Part shown: piece by piece, positions 6,092 to 13,442 of the stretch | Layout: each line of letters begins with the position of its first letter | Numbering within the stretch: the first letter of the stretch is position 1 | From: CAYRAV01 sp964422365 | Lineage (GTDB): Bacteria; Bacillota; Clostridia; Lachnospirales; Lachnospiraceae | Length of the DNA: 13,623 nt | Reading direction: 5' to 3' | Assembly (NCBI GenBank): GCA_964422365.1 | Contig: CAYRAV010000076.1 | Coordinates: 1-13,623, forward strand | The notes under the pieces: generated by a model | The model's input: the letters and a program-made list of their open reading frames with translations, nothing else | What the model was told of the DNA's origin: nothing | Database searches by the model: none | Made by a program: the position numbers and the translations under genes

Positions 6092-6493
6092 TTACATAAG
6101 CAGTTTTGACAACTCTTCTATCAAATCTTTATCTGCCGGAAGCCACTGCACAGAATTAAGATTATTTCCAGATAACCACTTTGCATCTTCATGTTCTAAT
6201 AAATCTAACTGGCCGCTAATTACCCGGCACCAGTAACAATGCATTGTTAAATGAAAATCCGGATAATCATACTCAACCGTCTGAATCAAGTCATCTACCG
6301 CAATTTCTGTATCCAATTCTTCTAGAATTTCACGTTTCAATGCTTGTTCCTTCGTTTCACCATGTTCTATCTTACCTCCCGGAAATTCCCATTCACCCTT
6401 AAATGCTCCATAACCCCGCTGGGTAGCAAAAATCTTTCCTTTATTTTCTCCTGTTCCTTTAATAACTGCTGCCACTACTTCTATTACTTTCAA
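6092..6493 (-). CDS. mutT: MutT-type Nudix hydrolase
   Basis: This 133-residue cytoplasmic Nudix enzyme probably cleaves damaged or non-canonical nucleoside triphosphates such as 8-oxo-dGTP to the monophosphate and pyrophosphate. The Nudix box is complete in its acidic residues: counting from the upstream TTG, G41, E47, R55, E56, E59 and E60 fit GX5EX7REUXEE. The usual Gly after EEL is Asp (EELD). GEWEFPGGK just before the box is typical of the MutT branch. Two TTG codons are adjacent at 6496 and 6493; the ribosome site GAGGGG lies 4 and 7 bases before them, and the second gives MKVIEVVAAVI, the usual family start, so 6493 is chosen. It lies 58 bases after the ArsC/Spx-like gene on the same strand and is probably co-transcribed with it. 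The exact substrate cannot be read from sequence. Confidence 0.9.
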   Translation of the reverse strand: MKVIEVVAAVIKGTGENKGKIFATQRGYGAFKGEWEFPGGKIEHGETKEQALKREILEELDTEIAVDDLIQTVEYDYPDFHLTMHCYWCRVISGQLDLLEHEDAKWLSGNNLNSVQWLPADKDLIEELSKLLM

Positions 6494-6554
6494 CAATGTT
6501 CCCCTCTTTCTTTCCTCTTATGTTCCCATTCTTCCATACAAAATGCATCTTTTT

Positions 6555-6926
6555 TTAATCCTGCATGTATCGATTTAGAACCTCTTCCCACTCTTTCTCC
6601 TTAAAACCAATCAGCACAAAACAATCTCCAACAATAATAGGACGCTTTACTAACATACCATCTGTTGCCAGAAGTTTTAATTGTTCTTCTTCTGTCATAT
6701 CAGGCAGTTTATTCTTTAAATCCATCTCTCTGTAAATCATACCACTTGTATTAAAAAATCGCTTTAACGGCAGTCCGCTCTCCTTATACCACTTTTTTAA
6801 TTCATCTTCTTTGGGATTTTCCACTTTGATATCTCTGTCCTCAAACTCAATTTTGTTTTCCTCTAGCCACTTTTTTGCACGTTTACATGTTGTGCATTTA
6901 GGGTATTCTACAAATAATAAACTCAC
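6555..6926 (-). CDS. ArsC/Spx-family thiol protein
   Basis: This 123-residue protein has the thioredoxin-like ArsC/Spx fold: FVEYPKC11TTC14KRAKKWLEENKIEFEDRDI at the N-terminus and DGMLVKRPIIV in the middle, with R and P positions conserved as in YusI/YffB-type relatives. It starts at GTG 6926, with AAAGGAG just upstream. Many proteins of this length are labelled arsenate reductase family. There are no arsenic genes (arsR, arsB, acr3) nearby, so true arsenate reduction is unproven. Spx itself is a regulator binding RNA polymerase and is a little longer (about 131). The CxxC suggests redox activity or sensing. Pairing with a MutT-type enzyme under one promoter suggests a small oxidative-damage unit, which is inference. 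Confidence 0.88.
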   Translation of the reverse strand: MSLLFVEYPKCTTCKRAKKWLEENKIEFEDRDIKVENPKEDELKKWYKESGLPLKRFFNTSGMIYREMDLKNKLPDMTEEEQLKLLATDGMLVKRPIIVGDCFVLIGFKEKEWEEVLNRYMQD

Positions 6927-7014
6927 TGTTCATTCTCCTTTCCAATCTAAAAAACTCCTATCTTTCCTTATTACGACAAGAAAATTCCATAACTTAATAT
7001 TCGTTGCAGTTACA

Positions 7015-7043
7015 ATTATAATATGTGTTCCACATAAAGACAA
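7015..7043 (-). promoter_or_regulatory. Promoter of the ArsC/Spx-Nudix pair
   Basis: On the minus strand TTGTCT (7038-7043) is followed after 17 bases by TATAAT (7015-7020). The start of transcription would be near 7008, leaving a leader of about 80 bases before GTG 6926. Confidence 0.72.
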
Positions 7044-7098
7044 CCAGAAAAAGTAAGGTCTTCTCAATGCTTAACCACAGCCTTATATTATCTTATAA

Positions 7099-7257
7099 TT
7101 CAGCCATGCAGAAACAATTGTGCCATATAAATACGGGGACTTGCTCACTAAAGACAGAACGATAAATATTCATGCTTTTGTCCATCTTGCAGACAAAAGT
7201 GCAAAATATATGATGTGTGACATTATTTCCTGTGGCCGTTATGCAAGGGGAGAATAA
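7099..7257 (+). pseudogene. Unrecognised open fragment, possible gene remnant
   Basis: A 52-codon open stretch ends in a stop at 7255-7257 and has no ATG or ribosome site. Its translation looks protein-like (HAFVHLADKSAKYMMCD, then CGRYARGE) rather than random. It could be the C-terminal end of a lost gene. I cannot name a family, and chance is not excluded. It is the only notable content of the gap between the two promoters, 7044-7296. Confidence 0.25.
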
Positions 7258-7296
7258 TTTGCTTTTTCATCTTTCCTAAAAATAATCACAAAACTG

Positions 7297-7344
7297 GTTG
7301 ACAATTTAAACCACCTATTCTATAATATGGTTGACAATGTAAAC
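7297..7344 (+). promoter_or_regulatory. Consensus promoter with two BlaI-type operators
   Basis: TTGACA (7298-7303), 17 bases, TATAAT (7321-7326) is a perfect sigma-A promoter. Two near-identical palindromes overlap it: GTTGACAATTTAAAC (7297-7311, over the -35) and GTTGACAATGTAAAC (7330-7344, over the transcription start). They match the ACA-N-TGT core of BlaI/MecI operators and are 33 bp apart, about three helical turns. The downstream copy is the better palindrome. This fits autorepression by the gene product that follows. Confidence 0.88.
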
Positions 7345-7374
7345 TTACATAAAACAATACAGAAGGAGGTCATT

Positions 7375-7797
7375 ATGGAACAGAAAATTAATGTAACAAA
7401 CAGTGAATGGTACGTGATGCACTGTCTGTGGGAAAAATCCCCTCAGTCATTGATGCAGATTGTACCATTGATGAAGGAACGAGTAGGCTGGAGTAAGAGC
7501 ACCTGTGCAACTATGGTGAGGAGGATGACAGAAAAGGGATTACTAGGATATGAAGAAAATGGGAAAACAAAATATTTCTTTCCCAAAGTGGAAAAAGAAA
7601 AAGTAGTAGTTCAGGAAACCAGAGATTTTCTACAGCGGATCTATGAAGGCAGCATCAGTATGATGATGAGCCAGCTGCTAAGACAAAATGATTTGTCTCA
7701 GGAAGATATCCATGAATTGCAGGAAATCTTGAAAGAAGCAAAAAATAAGACAGAAAAGAATGAAAAAAGAAAAATTGCAGATAAGAAAGGAAAGTAG
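7375..7797 (+). CDS. BlaI/MecI-family repressor
   Basis: This 140-residue winged-helix repressor binds its own promoter as a dimer. The N-terminal half (VTNSEWYVMHCLWEKSPQ, then VGWSKSTCATMVRRMTEKGLL) is the BlaI DNA-binding domain, with a wing at YEENGKTKYFF. The C-terminal helices around FLQRIYEGSISMMMSQLL are the dimer region in which BlaI is cut during induction. A lysine-rich tail follows. The start is ATG 7375 with GAAGGAGG just upstream; the in-frame ATG at 7327 lies inside the promoter and operator and is rejected. The ribosome site of the next gene overlaps this stop codon, so the two are translationally linked. Two matching operators upstream give direct support for autoregulation. 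Confidence 0.94.
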   Translation: MEQKINVTNSEWYVMHCLWEKSPQSLMQIVPLMKERVGWSKSTCATMVRRMTEKGLLGYEENGKTKYFFPKVEKEKVVVQETRDFLQRIYEGSISMMMSQLLRQNDLSQEDIHELQEILKEAKNKTEKNEKRKIADKKGK

Positions 7798-7806
7798 GGA
7801 GATGCG

Positions 7807-10674
7807 ATGGAAAATTTTTTAGAATGGATGTTGGAATCTTCTCTACTGGTAATCATGATTTTGGGAATCCGGAAAATTTTTATGAAAAAAATACCTTATG
7901 CCATAATCTATGCTCTCTGGGCTGTGGCGGCACTGCGTTTTATGATACCGGTAAATTTCATATCCACACCGCTCAGTGTCGCAAATATATTCACAGAGGT
8001 ATCTTCCACACAGGATGCCCAAAAGCAAACTGGACCAAAAGAAGAACAGTACAAGGATAAATTTACAGAAAAGGTTGACCAATACAAACAACAATACAAT
8101 GAACCTGGTATCATATCAGATATAGATTCCACTGGAAAAATTTCAGAGAATTTAAAACAGATAGATAATACCCAAAAGGCAAAAAAAAACACACCGTTCA
8201 ATCAGCAAACAAGCAGTGAACAAGCACAAACAGAAAAAATTTCTATGAATACCAATCGTGTCAATTGGACAATGTTTCTGATAAAAGGATGGATGATTAC
8301 TTCTCTAATGCTTTTTGCATGGATGCTTTTTTCCAATTTTGTCCTGCTTAGAAAGATGAAAAAGAACCGTGTATTGTATGGGCAGCGGAAAAAAATAAAA
8401 ATATATATTGTGCCTGGTATAAAAAATCCATGTTTATATGGATTCTTCCGTCCTGCCATCTATCTCCCTGCCTCTTTGCTTTCAGCCGATAATGGAGTAC
8501 TGGCGGACACAAAAACATTGGAACTGGCAATTACCCATGAGTCTGTACACTATATGCATAAAGATCACATTTGGGCGATGCTTCGAATGTTATTGGTATC
8601 TGTATATTGGTTTGATCCATTTATTTGGATGGCGGCATCCTGTTCGAAAAAAGATGCAGAACTTTTTTGTGATGAAACAACGATTCGGATATCGGGAGAA
8701 GACAATCGTTTTTGTTATGGAGAGATGTTAGTCCAATTGGCAGGAAGTGCCGATCGGGAAGATTTTCGTTATTTTATGATTCCAATGAGTAGGAGGGGAA
8801 AGGAAATGGAAAAAAGAATTCGTGCAATCAGCGAGAAAAAGCATTATTCCAAATGGGTTTTTATTCCACTGGCTGTTTTGTTACTGGTGACAATTGGTAT
8901 TACCTGCAGTACAGGTATCCATTCTTTGAACAAAAAAGGAGAGGCAGCAGAAGGCATGGCAAAATTAAACCCAAATGGGAACGTGGCATCAAATGGCTCA
9001 AATATGCTGGCAAAGCAGACGGAAACAGAAAAAAAGGCAGCAAATGCAGAACAAGTCGTTAACGAACAGATTTCTGCCTATGCCGATTTTTTGAAAGATC
9101 ATGCAAAAAATGCCAAATACCGGTACTATTCACTGGTATGGCTTGGAGAAGAGCATGTCATACTTTTAGTGTCAAATAGTGTAAATGCAATTGATAATGA
9201 TGAAAACCAGAGCAGCAATACAAGTAAGATTTATAATTTGGTGAATGGAGAACCCGTATTTTGCGGAAAAGCAGCCTGCAGCAGCAGCGGCGAATGGATA
9301 CATGTATCTGATGGAACAATATTGACAGACTCTCATCATTCCGTAACCAGGACATGGGTGGAACCAGAATCAGATTCACTCTATACAGAAACAGCAGAAG
9401 AAGATATAGAGAATTACTATGACAAAACATCAGAATTTTATGCATGGATGAAAACATTTAACGGTGCATCCAGTGTCATTTTCTATACCAACCCATATAT
9501 CAGAGAAAAAACCAGAAAACAGGAACCGAACACTCTGGCATTACAAAACTATGCAGAATACTATGAAAAAAGAATCATATCTCCGGAATTTTTTACCATT
9601 GATAAGGATTTTACACAGGATGGCAAAAAAGATACTCTTACAGCCGATATCGCTATGATGAGGTATCCGGAAAGTGATGATACTCCTACACTGACAATTA
9701 CATCCGGAAAGACAGGCAGCATTATATATTCTCTCAATATGAACACACTACACAAAGGATACAGCGGCGTATACATCTTTGAACAGAAAAACCATGCTTC
9801 ACTGATGCTCTGGAACAACTCTATCATTGAAGGAATAGGAACTTACGAATGGAAAATATTTGACCTGACGGAAAACGGTGAGGAACAAGTTTTAGAACAG
9901 GATCGTTTCACTTTTGATTTGAATCATCTCAAACCGGAAGATCCTGAAAATTTAGAGAAGTTTGCAAACCGGCTTAACCCTTATCTAAAAAAAGCGATGT
10001 TTTGGTGTGCAACCAAGGATGATGAAGTGGTACTTGGTGTATCTGAACCACCTTTACAGGGACAGATTTCCTATGATCCAAGCACAGACTTAGCTGTGAT
10101 GAAGTTACATGCTGCTATAAATGAAAATTTTGAAGCGATGAATAACGGATACACTACAGAAACTCTTTTAAGTTCCAATCCATACACATATATTGACAAT
10201 GACTATTATAGAGCTATTATTGCACTAGGTTTTGATGCTGTAGGAGTATTACAAAATAAGAGCAATACGGATAGTTTTTCAGGCTTGAATTCTTATATTT
10301 CAGCTATTGCTATTGAAGAAATAACAAAATGCAAGTTATCTAATATAACCGGAAAGGAATATCAAACAGCAGATGAATTTTATAAATTATGGGATGAAAC
10401 AATTTCTAATATGCCTGGAACACTGATTGACATTATAGAAAACAAAGACAAGACAATAGAAGAAAAAGTAACAGAATTAGAGAACTATGGTATCTTTGGT
10501 GAAGCCTTTGTAAATGCTATTTTAGAAGATAATACTGACCAAATGAAATTTCTTAATCAGGAAATTGATTGTACTTTGACAGCTGCTGAGAAACAGAACA
10601 TAAGAAGTATTATTCAAACTGATGCAAAGGAATTAAACAAGGCAGTTATCTATTTAAAAAATTATAAAAAGTAA
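7807..10674 (+). CDS. M56/BlaR1-like sensor metalloprotease with large ectodomain
   Basis: This 955-residue membrane protein starts at ATG 7807, 9 bases after the repressor gene, with GGGAG overlapping that gene's stop. Membrane segments are at about 8-25, 32-50, 157-182 and 350-370. Residues 51-155 are a polar Gln/Lys-rich loop. The zinc protease motif is H244-ESV-H248, with E285 and C288-D289-E290 in the later motif, as in BlaR1/MecR1. On signal the protease would cut or trigger cutting of the repressor. Residues 371-955 are outside the cell. They have no SxxK/SxN/KTG penicillin-binding domain, so the BlaR1 signal mechanism is absent. Instead there is a Ser/Asn-rich linker, a mixed region (about 415-590), a calcium-type loop DFTQDGKKD at 601-609 in a beta-rich part, and a helical C-terminal domain (about 760-955) opening with NPYTYI. 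The ligand is unknown. Confidence 0.9.
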   Translation: MENFLEWMLESSLLVIMILGIRKIFMKKIPYAIIYALWAVAALRFMIPVNFISTPLSVANIFTEVSSTQDAQKQTGPKEEQYKDKFTEKVDQYKQQYNEPGIISDIDSTGKISENLKQIDNTQKAKKNTPFNQQTSSEQAQTEKISMNTNRVNWTMFLIKGWMITSLMLFAWMLFSNFVLLRKMKKNRVLYGQRKKIKIYIVPGIKNPCLYGFFRPAIYLPASLLSADNGVLADTKTLELAITHESVHYMHKDHIWAMLRMLLVSVYWFDPFIWMAASCSKKDAELFCDETTIRISGEDNRFCYGEMLVQLAGSADREDFRYFMIPMSRRGKEMEKRIRAISEKKHYSKWVFIPLAVLLLVTIGITCSTGIHSLNKKGEAAEGMAKLNPNGNVASNGSNMLAKQTETEKKAANAEQVVNEQISAYADFLKDHAKNAKYRYYSLVWLGEEHVILLVSNSVNAIDNDENQSSNTSKIYNLVNGEPVFCGKAACSSSGEWIHVSDGTILTDSHHSVTRTWVEPESDSLYTETAEEDIENYYDKTSEFYAWMKTFNGASSVIFYTNPYIREKTRKQEPNTLALQNYAEYYEKRIISPEFFTIDKDFTQDGKKDTLTADIAMMRYPESDDTPTLTITSGKTGSIIYSLNMNTLHKGYSGVYIFEQKNHASLMLWNNSIIEGIGTYEWKIFDLTENGEEQVLEQDRFTFDLNHLKPEDPENLEKFANRLNPYLKKAMFWCATKDDEVVLGVSEPPLQGQISYDPSTDLAVMKLHAAINENFEAMNNGYTTETLLSSNPYTYIDNDYYRAIIALGFDAVGVLQNKSNTDSFSGLNSYISAIAIEEITKCKLSNITGKEYQTADEFYKLWDETISNMPGTLIDIIENKDKTIEEKVTELENYGIFGEAFVNAILEDNTDQMKFLNQEIDCTLTAAEKQNIRSIIQTDAKELNKAVIYLKNYKK

Positions 10675-10795
10675 TGCTGTGATACAGCAATGCTATTCCT
10701 ATTAACGTTCCAGAATATGCATTTTAAGCAAACAGTTATGAACAGGCTGGACAAATTCATAACATTGATTCGAAAATTACATGATATTACATCGA

Positions 10796-10844
10796 AACTG
10801 TCTTACAGAGGATTCCAAAATCCTATTATGTAAGACAGTTTTTT
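10796..10844 (+). terminator. Strong terminator of the repressor-protease operon
   Basis: AACTGTCTTACA (10796-10807) pairs with 10829-10840, with an inner AGGAT/ATCCT stem, and is followed by Ts at 10839-10844. It lies 122 bases after the stop. A small hairpin GCTGT/ACAGC (10676-10688) sits directly behind the stop codon. Confidence 0.9.
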
Positions 10845-10980
10845 ATTCCCACAATCAACAAACCTGCTCTGCATACTTTCAATAATATAGAACTATCACA
10901 TGATAAACAAATAATACCCATTAGGGCATACCACAGTAGATATGCTTTTTACTGAAAATAAGGTATGAATAGCATGGCTG

Positions 10981-11188
10981 AACTACTGCTCTTGCGATAG
11001 CAAGCTGCTGCTGTTGCCCGCCAGACAAATCGCCGCCTTTTCTTTCTAAAAATTTTTTTAGAATAGGGAATGTTTCAAATATTCTGGTATGGTTACCTTT
11101 CCTGTTACCGCCTCAAGGCTTACACCACGAAACACCGTACCTTCTACCTTACCCCATAAGCCGCATTTACATCCTTTAACTTTAACAT
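10981..11188 (-). pseudogene. urtE: Remnant of urtE (urea ABC transporter ATPase)
   Basis: On the minus strand, after an AGGAG site, ATG 11188 opens MLKLKDVNAAYG, the start of UrtE-type ATPases. A frameshift then leads to VFRGVSLEAVTGKVT. The Walker A region and roughly 90 residues are missing, and the text resumes at IPE and, in another frame, IFETFPILKKFLERKGGD. It ends with the ABC signature LSGGQQQQLAIARAVV. The QQQQ form of the signature is typical of UrtE rather than LivF. Walker B and everything after it are lost. With at least two frameshifts, an internal deletion and a lost 3' half, it cannot be functional. Identification is from motifs I recognise, not from a database search. Confidence 0.8.
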
Positions 11189-11199
11189 AACAATGTCTC

Positions 11200-11325
11200 C
11201 TATCTCCCCATGACATGTTGGTTTTCTGTTACCTTATCCATCGTTCCACTTAAAGAATGTAAGATACCTACTTTAATGGTATCTTCACTTGAAGTATCAT
11301 TTCCCGTCATGGTTACTTCCATCAT
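11200..11325 (-). pseudogene. urtA: Remnant of urtA (urea-binding lipoprotein)
   Basis: Directly upstream of the urtE remnant on the minus strand, the frame from ATG 11325 reads VTMTGNDTSSED, then DTIKVGILHSLSGTM, the conserved start of mature UrtA substrate-binding proteins. The lipobox Cys expected just before GND is missing. After GTM the sequence jumps to DKVTENQHVMGR and a stop at 11200-11202. This may be a piece from near the UrtA C-terminus joined by deletion, though that is less sure. A normal UrtA has about 400 residues; 41 remain. urtB, urtC and urtD, which lie between urtA and urtE in intact operons, are absent. Confidence 0.75.
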
Positions 11326-11447
11326 TTCGCAGCAATATGAATTTCAATGACTATAAATCAATTTTTCTCCATTTACATATAATGATATAACAGCATAAAT
11401 ACATTGCAAACCAATACTATATAGCAATGATAATGAGGTGGTTTTCA

Positions 11448-12212
11448 TTGAGTACCTATAACCATAATGGTATGTTTCATCCTCCAAATTTATTTCGATT
11501 AAACAGAGGAGCAGCAAATTGCCCCTACAGAACTGTTACTCATTTCCAAGAATCCTATGAATCATGCAGCTGCCCGGATAGGAATACTGAAATCCCCAAA
11601 GACCCATGTTTAAGAGAGACAGAAGGAATTCGCGGGGAACCTGGTCCGATGGGACCACGAGGCAAACCTGGTCCTCAAGGCTGTCCGGGAGACCGTGGAC
11701 CAATGGGACCGCAAGGAGTAACTGGTCCACAGGGTCCTCAGGGAGTAATGGGACCACAAGGTCCACAAGGTGAACGGGGATTACAAGGCCCACAGGGACC
11801 TCCCGGATATTCACAAAATAGTATTTTTGCAGCATTTGCAAATCAAATATCTGCTTTACCCAAAAAAACAAATCTTCCTCTTAAAATAAGCGTTCCGGAT
11901 ATAACAGAAAATATTTTTCCATACAACAACTGCTCTGCTTTCTTGAAACCAGGATATTATGCCATTTATTATTATGCTGCCACAAAATTGAAAACACCAG
12001 GATATATAAAAATTATTCCAGTGTTCAATGGCTGTATGCAGCTCTGTTATATGGGATATGACATGACAAAAAAACACAATGAAGCAGTTTGGATTTCAAG
12101 ATATTTTATTGTTAAAATATCAGATTCCGTGCCTTTGTCCTTTATATGGCACTGCACAGAAAATACTTCTCACATTAATATGAATGTAACAATACAAAAG
12201 CTTTGCAGATAA
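11448..12212 (+). CDS. Collagen-like protein (BclA-type)
   Basis: The start is TTG 11448, seven bases after GAGGTGG (11434-11440). The in-frame ATG at 11427 lies before that ribosome site and has none of its own. The 254-residue protein has no signal peptide. Residues 1-59 are a Cys/Pro-containing head. Residues 60-122 are 21 uninterrupted G-x-y triplets rich in GPQ and GPM, which form a collagen-like triple helix. Residues 125-254 are a beta-rich C-terminal domain (LKPGYYAIYYYA, then PLSFIWHC) resembling the C1q/TNF-like trimer heads of BclA-type spore surface proteins. Lack of a signal peptide fits deposition on a spore from the mother cell. A glycosyltransferase gene follows on the same strand, 148 bases downstream, and may modify the Thr/Ser residues. 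Spore location is inferred, not shown. Confidence 0.9.
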   Translation: MSTYNHNGMFHPPNLFRLNRGAANCPYRTVTHFQESYESCSCPDRNTEIPKDPCLRETEGIRGEPGPMGPRGKPGPQGCPGDRGPMGPQGVTGPQGPQGVMGPQGPQGERGLQGPQGPPGYSQNSIFAAFANQISALPKKTNLPLKISVPDITENIFPYNNCSAFLKPGYYAIYYYAATKLKTPGYIKIIPVFNGCMQLCYMGYDMTKKHNEAVWISRYFIVKISDSVPLSFIWHCTENTSHINMNVTIQKLCR

Positions 12213-12360
12213 TGAAACCCTAACTGTTCTAAACTGTTCATAATATCAGTCAATTTTGAAACTCTATTTACCTTGTGAATATTTGTACAAATAAAATTAA
12301 GGTTACCTGGAGTTTCGTAATTATCTATATTAGTAATATAAGAAAAAGGAGTTAAAAAGT
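12213..12360. promoter_or_regulatory. Intergenic region with repeats before the glycosyltransferase
   Basis: Two copies of AACTGTTC lie at 12222-12229 and 12232-12239. A long imperfect hairpin joins GAAACTC (12258-12264) and ACCTT (12270-12274) with AAGGT (12299-12303) and GAGTTTC (12310-12316). TATATTA-G-TAATATA (12326-12340) is a perfect AT palindrome just before the ribosome site AAGGAG (12346-12351). The hairpin lacks a T tract. No clear promoter could be picked, so co-transcription with the collagen-like gene is possible. Confidence 0.5.
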
Positions 12361-13428
12361 ATGGTAACCATTAGTTTGTGCATGATTCTAAAAAATGAGG
12401 AGAAAGTTCTCTCCCGCTGCCTTGACAGTATAGCGAATCTGGTAGAAGAAATCATTATTGTAGATACAGGTTCTGTAGATCGGACAAAAGAAATAGCAGC
12501 AAATTATACTTCAAAGATATATTCCTTCCCATGGAAAGATGATTTTTCGGCTGCCAGAAACTATTCTTTTTCAAAGGCTTCCATGGATTACTGCATGTGG
12601 ATGGATGCCGATGATGTATTAGAAGATGTAGAAAAAGAAAAATTTTTACACTTGAAACAATCCTTGGAATCCAATACAGATATTGTAATGATGAAATATA
12701 ACACCGCTTTTGATGAAAAAGGCTTCCCTGTATTCTCATACTTTCGTGAACGATGGATTAAAAATGCTCCTCAATACCGCTGGATTGGAGAGGTTCATGA
12801 AGTCATTCCCCCAATTGGAAATATAATTTACTCAGATATTGCAATCTCACATAAAAAAGAGGGTATCGGGAATCCTGACAGAAATTTAAAAATTTATCAA
12901 AAACTACTGGCAAGTGGAAAAACTTTAGATCCACGGCAGCAATATTATTATGGACGAGAGCTATATTATCATCAGTTATATGAAGATGCCATTTCTGTTT
13001 TTGAAAAATTTCTACAATCTCCAGATGGCTGGTTAGAAAATAAAATAGAAGCATGTTCCATTTGTGCCAATTGCTATTACCAATTAAAACAAGATGACAT
13101 TGCTCTTTCTACACTATTGCGCAGCCTAAGTTTCGATGTGCCAAGAGCAGAACTCTGCTGCGATATTGGAAAACATTTTCTAGAACGTGGAAATTATAAT
13201 ATTGCTATCCATTGGTATGAAACAGCACTAAACACCATTAGAAAGGAGCACGCTGATGGATTCATTTTACCAGACTGCTATGACTACATTCCTTATTTGC
13301 AGTTGTGTGTATGCTATGACAAGATCGGCAATTGGCAAAAAGCAAAAGAATACAATGAAAAAGCAGGACACTGTAAACCATATTCACAAGCATATCTTCA
13401 TAATAAACGTTATTTTGAAACTTTATAG
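12361..13428 (+). CDS. Family 2 glycosyltransferase with TPR-like C-terminal half
   Basis: The protein has 355 residues. The N-terminal GT-A domain (about 1-180) opens with VTISLCMILKNEE, followed by IIIVDTGSVDRT (nucleotide-sugar binding, D35 and D40), FPWKDDFSAARN, and the DxD metal motif D82-A-D84 in MWMDADD. RWIGEVHEVI is the usual acceptor-side motif of this subgroup. Residues from about 185 to 345 are helical repeats of TPR type (YYYGRELYYHQLYEDAISVF, then AIHWYETAL), which often bind a protein acceptor. There is no membrane segment, so it acts in the cytoplasm. Relatives include SunS-like and SgtA-like enzymes that glycosylate proteins. Placement after a collagen-like gene makes that protein the likely acceptor; this is inference. 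AAGGAG lies 9 bases before ATG 12361. Confidence 0.92.
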   Translation: MVTISLCMILKNEEKVLSRCLDSIANLVEEIIIVDTGSVDRTKEIAANYTSKIYSFPWKDDFSAARNYSFSKASMDYCMWMDADDVLEDVEKEKFLHLKQSLESNTDIVMMKYNTAFDEKGFPVFSYFRERWIKNAPQYRWIGEVHEVIPPIGNIIYSDIAISHKKEGIGNPDRNLKIYQKLLASGKTLDPRQQYYYGRELYYHQLYEDAISVFEKFLQSPDGWLENKIEACSICANCYYQLKQDDIALSTLLRSLSFDVPRAELCCDIGKHFLERGNYNIAIHWYETALNTIRKEHADGFILPDCYDYIPYLQLCVCYDKIGNWQKAKEYNEKAGHCKPYSQAYLHNKRYFETL

Positions 13429-13442
13429 ACATTCTCTAACCT

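Noticed and set aside
6555..6926. Naming the thiol protein arsC or spx
   Set aside because: The CxxC and fold fit both; there is no arsenic operon and the length is below that of Spx, so a specific symbol is not justified.
7327..7374. ATG 7327 as the start of the BlaI-like gene
   Set aside because: It lies within the promoter and operator region; ATG 7375 directly follows GAAGGAGG.
7807..10674. Calling the M56 gene blaR1 or mecR1 for beta-lactam resistance
   Set aside because: The protease core fits, but no penicillin-binding sensor motifs are visible and no beta-lactamase or PBP gene is adjacent.
12361..13428. SunS-type S-glycosylation of a bacteriocin
   Set aside because: The enzyme resembles that group, but no glycocin precursor, ABC exporter or thioredoxin genes are present; the collagen-like gene is the nearer candidate acceptor.
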